DNA from: Limnephilus marmoratus
Lineage: Eukaryota > Arthropoda > Insecta > Trichoptera > Limnephilidae
Reading direction: 5' to 3'
NCBI GenBank assembly: GCA_917880885.1
Contig: OU862927.1
Span: 41,815,571-41,879,570, forward strand
DNA: 64,000 nucleotides
The notes under the pieces are model-generated. The model did not search any database, had not been told where the DNA came from, and saw nothing but the letters and a program-made list of their open reading frames with translations. The stretch's first letter is position 1; each line of letters opens with the position of its first letter. Positions 57,540 to 64,000 of the stretch are shown here, in pieces. A program made the translations under genes and the position numbers.

Positions 57540-58335
57540 TATCCTCCTCAACGTTAACATTCTACTATTCCAAGAAAGTATTCAGGAATAGAAATCCAGT
57601 CTACGGATTCTAGTGCCCTGGAGATATTCAGCCTATATAGGGTAGGGGGTGTCTGAGGAAAAATAGTCCCACAAGGACATCCCGTGAGGAGAATTGTTAC
57701 CTGCTAGTTTGTTCATGGGTTAATTAGGTACCCCAATATTTGCACTGTACGATGTCCTAGGGCTTAATTAGGAATAGAGATTTTGTACATGGAATCTAGT
57801 GACCTGGAGGCATTATTTATGACTTCGTCTCTGCATAAACTCCGACAAGGAGAATGGCGTGATAGCTAGTTTTTTCATGATTTAGTTACCATAATATTTG
57901 CACTCTACGATGTCCAAGAGCATGTTTAGGAATGGAAAACCTGTCTATGGAATCTAGTGCCCTAGAGGCATCCAGACTTCATCTCTGACTTTGACTTTGT
58001 CTCTGTATGAGAGAACTCCGACCTGATACCAGTGATACCCCGTGAGAAGAATGACATGATTGCTAGTTTTTCCATGAGTTAGTTAACTTAATATTTGCAC
58101 CGTACGATGTCCTATGGATTCTAGTGACCTGAAGGCACCCAGATCTTACCTTCAACTTCGTTTCTGCTTGAGAAAAAACTCCATCAAGAAACCCCTAGAG
58201 GAGAATGAAGTAGTAACTAGTTTGTTTACGGCTTAGTTACCTCAATATTTGCACCTGCGATGTCCTAAAGCATTTTAAGGAATAGAGATCCTGAATATGG
58301 AATCTAGTGCCCTGGAGGTATCCAGACTCCATTTC
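57540..58335 (-). repeat. Degenerate tandem array derived from gene B exon 2 and its donor
   Basis: At least four units repeat the phrase AATATTTGCAC(C/T)(G/C)TACGATGTCC, then TTTAGGAATAGAGATCC and GAATCTAGTGCCCTGGAG. The next unit then begins with TCTCTGTATGAGAGAACTCC and GAATGACGTGATAGCTAGTTT. Anchor positions are 57735, 57893, 58090 and 58244, so the period is about 154-197 bp; a more diverged unit lies near 57560-57620. The same string, at 58831-58950, is the 3' part of exon 2 of gene B plus its flanking intron. Confidence 0.75.
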
Positions 58336-58740
58336 ATTGTTTTATTTACGGACAAATAGTCAATTCACTATATAACAATAATACGAATAAGAAACAGAGA
58401 TGACAGTGAAAGGAGAGTACATAATATACATAAATTAAGAGCAGTCAATATATACGAGTAATATAAAAGTACACATAGAAGATAACTACATTAAGTCAAA
58501 GCGTGAAGATGGATTTAAAAGGCTTTAAAAATTACACATTGCGATCGACTGCCAAAAGTCATTTAGGCTTACATCAAAAAATTCAATGCTTTGATTTGCT
58601 TTGACAAGTCTCGACATTCTGGACAAAGGAGAATGATATCCATTATTAGTAGAATGTTTATTGAATATCCATTATTAGTAGAATGTTGATTGAGGAACAG
58701 CAATTCATTATTTCGGAGTCTACGGGAAGGGATGTTGTAT
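58335..58740 (-). mobile_element. LINE 3' end inserted in the tandem array
   Basis: The - strand frame reads RRLRNNELLFLNQHSTNNG, then CRDLSKQIKALNF and, after a frameshift, SLNDFWQSIAMCNF with a stop. This is a Jockey/CR1-like C-terminus. A 33 bp direct repeat (CCATTATTAGTAGAATGTT) lies at about 58640-58700. It separates the exon-proximal unit from the rest of the array. Confidence 0.6.
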
Positions 58741-58827
58741 GATCATCGTCTCTGTATGATAAGAACTCCGATAAGATAATCCTTAAGGAGAATGACGTGA
58801 TAGCTAGTTTGTTCAATAGTTAGGTAC

Positions 58828-59044
58828 CTTAATATTTGCACTCTTTGATGTCCAGGTGCGTGTTTAGGGATGGAGATCCAGTCTACGCTCTCTAGTGCCT
58901 TATTTATTTCTGGACTCCAGGGGTCTCTCTGCGCGAAGAACTCCGGCATTATGCTCCGCGCTGTAAGCAAGCTCTCCACCTTCTCCTTCGACTTCTCCAC
59001 GCTGAATTTATTAATTGAAAGATTTCTTTTAACTGTTCTATCAT
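58828..59044 (-). CDS. CRAL-TRIO gene B, exon 2 (CRAL-TRIO_N end)
   Basis: This 217 nt exon joins exon 1 in phase (A+AT gives Asn) and encodes RNLSINKFSVEKSKEKVESL, then PEFFAQRDPWSPE and SIPKHAPGHQRVQILR. It ends at a GTACCT donor. It is collinear with gene A exon 2, with about half of residues identical by eye. The 3' part of this exon together with the donor and the start of the intron recurs as a degenerate tandem array in the intron downstream (57540-58335), so several decoy 5' splice sites exist. Confidence 0.9.
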
Positions 59045-59144
59045 CTGAAAAAGAAAAAATCTTAACATGGAAATTTAAAGTGAGACCATTAAAAATTTAA
59101 AGTGAGACAATTTATCGAAAGAAGACACAAATATGTTTAGTTTG

Positions 59145-59795
59145 GGAGGAGGGTGTGGGTACCATTTATCGGATAACCAACACTCCTGGTGTCATTGGTC
59201 ACCCCAAGCGGTTCGTTATTTTTGATGATTTAGTAGGGATACCAGAGTTCATGGAGGAGGTTTGTCTAGGTTTGGAGGCGAATGCGTTTGCCCACTTACT
59301 GCATGGCGGGCCGGTTTGGGAGAGATTGGTTGAGAGAGATCTTTTGACCTCTTCAGCCCGAATCTTTCGACTGTGGGAGGGTTTTTTTTCATTAACTCCA
59401 CACAGGAGGCTCTAAGGAAAATAATTTCCTTCAGGGCCTATGTCATCTGAGATGCTGTGTAGAGGGTCTTTTTGAGGAGAGGAAGGAATGAACATTGGTC
59501 TTGAAGAGACTCATGTTGTAAGAAGGAGGAAACAGTTTGGCAAATCGTTTCACTACCGAGCAGTTAAACTCAAAAACGAGTCGAAAAAGCGACCTGTTCT
59601 ATGTGACAAATGTTGGGCGCGCGTTTGGTGTGTTTCCTGACTATGGAATCATAACTTCGTCACTCGTGGACACATTGACCTTCAGATTCCGACCCACCTC
59701 ACAAAACTTTTTCCTTCCATGAACTTCCTCTTATTCCTTTCCTAAAAATCCCCTCCACACCGCATCCCCAAAGATTGTGTGGAACTAATGTAAAC
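59145..59795 (+). mobile_element. NA element split by a LINE-A insertion
   Basis: The + NA 5' half (59145-59392: GGGTACCATTTATCGGATAA, GCATGGCGGGCCGGTTTGGG) continues after a gap in 59643-59795 (ACACATTGACCTTCAGATTC, CCCTCCACACCGCATCCCCA). Between them is a - oriented LINE-A 3' piece with its T run and hairpin tail (59393-59643). Confidence 0.65.
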
Positions 59796-60199
59796 AAAAA
59801 AAATTAAACTACCTACTTGAGCAAAAAAATGTTTGTTACATGAGTTGAGATTAAAATTGTTAAAATAAAATTGTTATTTACATTTTAAATTATTTAAATG
59901 GTAGAGACTCGCAATTTAAATGAATATCTCTCCCCTTGTTAAACAGCATTTATTTCACGTTCAAGTAAATAATTTAGGTTCTCCGACAACTCAACTTAGT
60001 GGCATTTTCATCACCCCTTTGAAGTCATTAAAAGTTATGATTTTTTTTTAAATAGCCCTTAAACTAACGTAACCTATGTTTCAATTTATTTTTTTATCGG
60101 TTTTAATGACTTTTCGAAAGAGGTGATGAAGTTGCACGTTGACGAGTTGTCTAGTCATCGGCATTTTGAATCCTTAATTTAGCATAGTTATTTGATCTG

Positions 60200-60330
60200 G
60201 TGAGCAACTTCTTCTTCTTCGTGTGTCCCTATCAGGTCCCCCGACGTTAGCAATCACTCTGCTAAATGTATACCTATCTTGCGCTGCCCGGAATAGCTCC
60301 ACCACACTCACCAGTCACGCTCGTACATTT
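60200..60330 (-). mobile_element. RTE-type LINE C-terminus with (GAA)n tail, near exon 1 donor of gene B
   Basis: The - strand frame reads SVVELFRAAQDRYTFSRVIA and NVGGPDRDTRRRR, the RTE polyprotein C-terminus, with a GAAGAAGAAG tail. It lies about 50 bp inside intron 1 of gene B. Confidence 0.65.
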
Positions 60331-60382
60331 TGCAGCCAAGACATTTATCTCCTACAAGAACAGTGACCAGTGAGGAACTTAC

Positions 60383-60558
60383 TGAGTTTTATTTGAGGGA
60401 AGTGAGGCTGCATGGAGTACCATTCTTTAAAGAGCTTGACACTGTCCTCCAGCATTCTATCAGATATCTTAAAGTGGTCCATAACTATCTGGTACATGTC
60501 GTCCGTGACGCCGAACAGAGGGGTCTGCAAGTCGAGGCTCGGGAGTGCCAACGAAGTC
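60383..60558 (-). CDS. CRAL-TRIO gene B, exon 1 (N-terminal helices)
   Basis: This is the paralogue of gene A exon 1. It follows an acattccag acceptor and ends at GTAAGT in phase 1. It encodes FGVTDDMYQIVMDHFKISDR followed by FKEWYSMQPHFPQIKL, the N-terminal helices of a CRAL-TRIO protein. As in gene A, the first base is a G that could finish a split ATG. The protein would then begin M-TSLALPSL and be 320 residues long. I could not find a convincing upstream exon ending in AT before a donor between 60559 and 64000. The 3' end of an RTE-type LINE lies about 50 bp inside the following intron. Confidence 0.87.
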
Positions 60559-60914
60559 CTGGAATGTAACATATTCATTTAAGGTTTCACTTTCAGTGCT
60601 CTTGATACCTCAGGCCTCTGGCCCATTCTGACGAAAACTAAAAATATTTCCGCTTTGTGATAAAATCCAAATAAATGGAATATCTGCGAACACATCCGAA
60701 AACTGAAAACTGTTTTTGAAATGTGAAAATTTTATAATTTGAAATAAACACATACGAGTAATTTTTTATATACAAAAATTTTGAATGCAATCATTAAACA
60801 GTTTTAAAAATGGCTATCCGTACGTTTTTTGTTTTTTTTTTTTACATTATTTATTACGTATTATATTATTAACAGAAAGAAGCTAAGTAAGTTATGTAGG
60901 TAGGTACATATTAT

Positions 60915-61155
60915 CGAAGTGAAAACTTCTTTAGCACCGTTGTGATTTGAAACTCGATGAAACGAAAAATAGCGACAATAAAAATATGCAAACACATATT
61001 TACATTTTTAGGATTAAGCGTGCGAGAGAATGATAAAGACTAATCGGTCTCCTCTTTGGGTGATATTTCGTAGCCTTTCGATCTCCTCTTTGTGCGGAAC
61101 TTCGTGGACTCCCCACACTTGTCTACTGTAGTTTTCTGAAGGTTTTACTTCACTC
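60915..61155. mobile_element. MITE M2, full copy
   Basis: The ends CGAAGTGAAAACTTCTTTAG and GAAGGTTTTACTTCACTC are inverted repeats. The interior (GAAACTCGATGAAACGAAAA, TCGGTCTCCTCTTTGGGTG) equals the other M2 copies. The open frame at 61014-61205 is a by-product. Confidence 0.65.
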
Positions 61156-61199
61156 TGTTTTTTGTTAGTCTCTTGGGCAATAACTTTGTGACAATTTCT

Positions 61200-63240
61200 G
61201 GACATTTCGTTTTGAAGAGTTTAATTACACGTGCACATTTTTTACTTAATTTTATTTATCTGCTACCGGTTTCGCCATACGCGTGTCATTTACTAGTAAT
61301 CCTAAAACTAGCTTAAAATGTGTACAAGTACAGAAATGATTTGATTTTATTATGTGAGGGTAGTGGCCAGTGGGGGGTGATTTTGGATAGCTAATTAAAA
61401 ATGTAGCAGATAAATAAAAATCAAGTAACAAATGTGAAATAAATCACTTCAAAACAAAATCTCAAAATCTCTTCAAAATATTAATATAAGTTTACTGATA
61501 AAATATTAATCATTTTAATGTATCGACACTCAATCACACCCGGCACTAGTGTGAAAAGGTATACAAATGCAATATATCAAGAGAATTATCTGATGATATG
61601 ATGCAGAACTGTGACTGTGAATAATACGGCTGCTATACAGAATAATCTGAAAACCTGTACGAAACGTTAATACATAATTGCAACTCTATAAGTAAATGTC
61701 AAACTATTAGATTTTATAAAATCAAAAACCCAATCATATTATATTTAGTTATCTACGGAATTATAGGTTGGGGGGGATCATACAAAGCCAATCTAAACTT
61801 AGTAAAAGTTTCGCAATGAAATTATTATTAAAGTAATAGTAAACAAAATGTACCATCTCAACAGAATCACTTTTAAAAATTGTTTTCAGTACCAAATGTC
61901 AATGACATATTTATTATATTTAAGCAAGCTTCCATTATAAAAATGTGCAAAGAAAAATAACAAATAATATCAAAAAAATTTACAAAGTAATGAGAAATGA
62001 AAACCATTTTCCTACATCTAATTTTAAAAGAACTCGAAGGCAATGAAATATATTTACAAAGCCATAAAAAACTACAATAACCTACCTCTCTTCTGAACTG
62101 CGCTGTATCAACCAATCAGAACAAATAAATAAAATTAAACAATTTTTCAATAAAAACTTATTAATAAAAAGTAAATATTTTATACAAAATATATTATAAC
62201 GACGTAAGAATCATAGCTGCCTTATCAGGCACAAAAACTCCTCTTTTCTTATAAGGTGTACATGACCAATGGTGACCTTAAATATAATATTTCAATAGTA
62301 TTAAAAAATATCTCCGTAAAAGGATTTTTCAAAATTAGATTTACCTATTTTAAAAGTTGTAGCCATTTTAGTGTCGTGGTTGACGGAATCTAACTAGAAT
62401 CTAAATTTCCAAATGGAACAAAATTTTAAACGCGTTTTCTCGAAACTCCTTTTTTCGAGACGGTTGACATGATTATCTCAAGTTCAATTGAACCAATTTA
62501 CTTTAAATTTGGTGTGAGCCTTCTCTATACATTACTTTTTTGAGGTAACCAAAACTATAAAAAAAAAACAATTTTTACCATTTTTAAAAAATTCTGAAAA
62601 GTAAAAAAAAAACTGGTAATTTTTTATTTCAGACAGCCGCCGTTTTGTTTTTTTTTTTCAGATCACTAGGAGGGTTGCAATCGTGTCCACCAGGGCGCAC
62701 CATTTTTTCGAGATCCCCCTCTTCAACACCCTGCCACTTTTCGAGTTCTGTTCTGTTCTGTGAAATTTTTACTTCGATGTTTTTTTATGTTTTCTTCAAA
62801 GATTAATAAATATTTGGTTAAATAATGGCTACTAAAAACATTATTTGTTTTTTTTTTTTTTTATTTCATCTGAAAAAATACCTACAATTTAAGCTTCTAG
62901 ACTAAAATACTAGTCTTTGATTATAAATTTAATTTAATTATTGAAGACAATATTAGCGACACTCAAACGAAAATTTGAAGCAGAAAAATCAGACAAACAT
63001 ACAGTCGTATCTAGGAATTCAACTCGGAATCTAGAAATTTAACCTTGCCGGGGATATGCTTTAATCATAAATGTGCTCTCAAAGATATTCTGAGAAATCT
63101 ATTCAATGTTATTTTACAATGAAAAATAATAATTATGGTTCTACAAAAATAGGGGATACGATTCGTCCGAAAAATAGAAAACCTAAAAAATAAAAACGCT
63201 CTCCTGAACAAATAACATTTTAATTTAAAATAAAACATTA
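61200..63240. other. Upstream region of gene B, no assigned features
   Basis: An AT-rich region where the promoter and first exon of gene B would be expected. An S3-related fragment lies at 62945-63040. I see no clear Inr plus donor combination ending in AT. Confidence 0.4.
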
Positions 63241-64000
63241 ACTTTGTAAACACCACTTTTATTTTTTATACTTTATGCCTACTGGGTTTCGCTACAACCG
63301 TCGCTTCATCAGGGCAGTATAATACTCTGCTAACATTAGGTTACGTGTGCGTTATAATATACAATTTACCAAAAATAGGCTGGACTCGTCAAGTGAAGGA
63401 GGAAGAAAACGTAGATGGAAAATTGGGAAGGGAACGGATCTGTTCTTTATCAATAGGGAACAATCTTAGTATGGGACTTTTATTTAAATTTATTTGGTTA
63501 TTAACTTACTTGCAATCGTGTTACTATTAGTGTTTATGACTTTCCTAAGTTCAAGTGCCTCTAAATTGCCCAACTTTATACCGATATTGTTTTTATGAAT
63601 AAGTTTGGCGCCGGAGTTTTTGTCAAACTTATGGTCTTTTTCGATCAAGTGGTTTGCAAATTCTGAAAATCCAGAGCTGTTTAAACATCTAAGATGTTCT
63701 TTGACACGGGTGTTTATGTAGGTAGAGTGCTGTTTTACCAACATAAAAAACTGGGCAGTAGCGACAGTAGATTATTCACTTCAATGCAGCGGCATTGAAG
63801 TGAATAAATTCCCGAGTGAGATAGACTATCTTCTTTATCCTTACCGTTCATTAAAAGCTTGCCTATAGGTACTATTATTAGTGTAAAATGCTGGTTTGAT
63901 ATCTGATGGGAGATTTTTAACGCTTTTATTAACAATTATTATAAGCAATAATTATCAGCCTGAAACACTCATCCACATTGAAAAATCTTCCGAGAAAAGA
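63240..64000 (-). mobile_element. Penelope-like element, endonuclease and ribozyme-bearing 3' end (PLE copy 2)
   Basis: The - strand frames give DSLSHSGIYSLQC (the GIY motif), then after a break TYINTRVKEHLRCL, GFSEFANHLIEKDHKFDKNS and IGIKLGNLEALELRK. These are consecutive parts of the GIY-YIG endonuclease of Penelope-like elements. The reverse transcriptase would lie beyond the window. A 16 bp inverted repeat (63772-63787 / 63792-63807) interrupts the frame just after GIY. The hammerhead follows at 63274-63320. Confidence 0.75.
63274..63320 (-). ncRNA. Minimal hammerhead ribozyme of the Penelope-like element
   Basis: Reading - strand: stem I TGCC, core CTGATGA (63312-63306), stem II GCGAC-GGTT-GTAGC with one mismatch, core GAAA (63290-63287). 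Then stem III AC-CCA-GT (2 bp with a 3 nt loop, counting the last A of GAAA), cleavage triplet GTA, and stem I' GGCA. Stem I extends by TA/TA past a bulged C. All invariant positions and three stems are accounted for. Short stem III is known in Penelope-type hammerheads. Activity is inferred. Confidence 0.75.

Noticed and set aside
62334..62385. First coding exon of CRAL-TRIO gene B (ATGGCTACAACTTTTAAAAT then a GTAAAT donor, - strand)
   Set aside because: The frame is wrong: it ends in phase 1, while exon 1 at 60558 needs two bases before it. Joining would give a stop soon after.
1..64000. CRISPR array, prokaryotic operon or endogenous virus
   Set aside because: No regularly spaced short repeats, no clustered intronless genes and no capsid, envelope or integrase-like frames were seen. 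Introns, SINEs and LINEs mark this as animal nuclear DNA.

Overview
This 64 kb window is nuclear DNA from an animal, almost certainly an insect. It is AT-rich, its genes are split by long GT-AG introns, and it is packed with decayed transposable elements. It holds a short (TTAGG)n telomere-type tract, the arthropod repeat unit. Helitrons of a type I associate with Lepidoptera make a moth or butterfly plausible, but the order cannot be settled from sequence alone.

Three host genes can be read. (1) On the + strand, the last three coding exons of a very-long-chain 3-oxoacyl-CoA reductase / 17-beta-hydroxysteroid dehydrogenase 12-like enzyme lie at 5817-5985, 30381-30549 and 34312-34662. A 24.4 kb intron full of repeats separates the first two, and the cofactor-binding N-terminus lies outside the window or was not found. 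(2, 3) On the - strand, two tandem paralogues encode CRAL-TRIO (Sec14-like) lipid-transfer proteins. Gene A has exons between 46104 and 38302, and gene B between 60558 and 51418. Both have five main coding exons with identical intron phases, and exons 2 and 4 are exactly 217 nt in both, so they arose by duplication. In both genes the first main exon begins with a G that could complete an ATG split across an intron. Gene A has a matching upstream donor at 46826.

The rest is mobile DNA. It includes a LINE whose conserved 3' hairpin tail is shared with a short non-autonomous element, at least four other groups of LINE fragments (CR1/Jockey-like and RTE-like), and tRNA-derived SINEs. It also includes two Helitron families, a mariner nested in a LINE, hAT, piggyBac-like and IS630-like remnants, and several TIR or foldback MITEs.

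Penelope-like elements are present as GIY-YIG endonuclease tails followed by hammerhead-ribozyme motifs. The most notable observations are the hammerhead motifs (one near-canonical at 63274-63320), their tandem pair beside the (TTAGG)n tract, a tandem array built from exon 2 of gene B with repeated 5' splice sites, and the split start codon. No rRNA or true tRNA gene, CRISPR array or prokaryotic operon is present.
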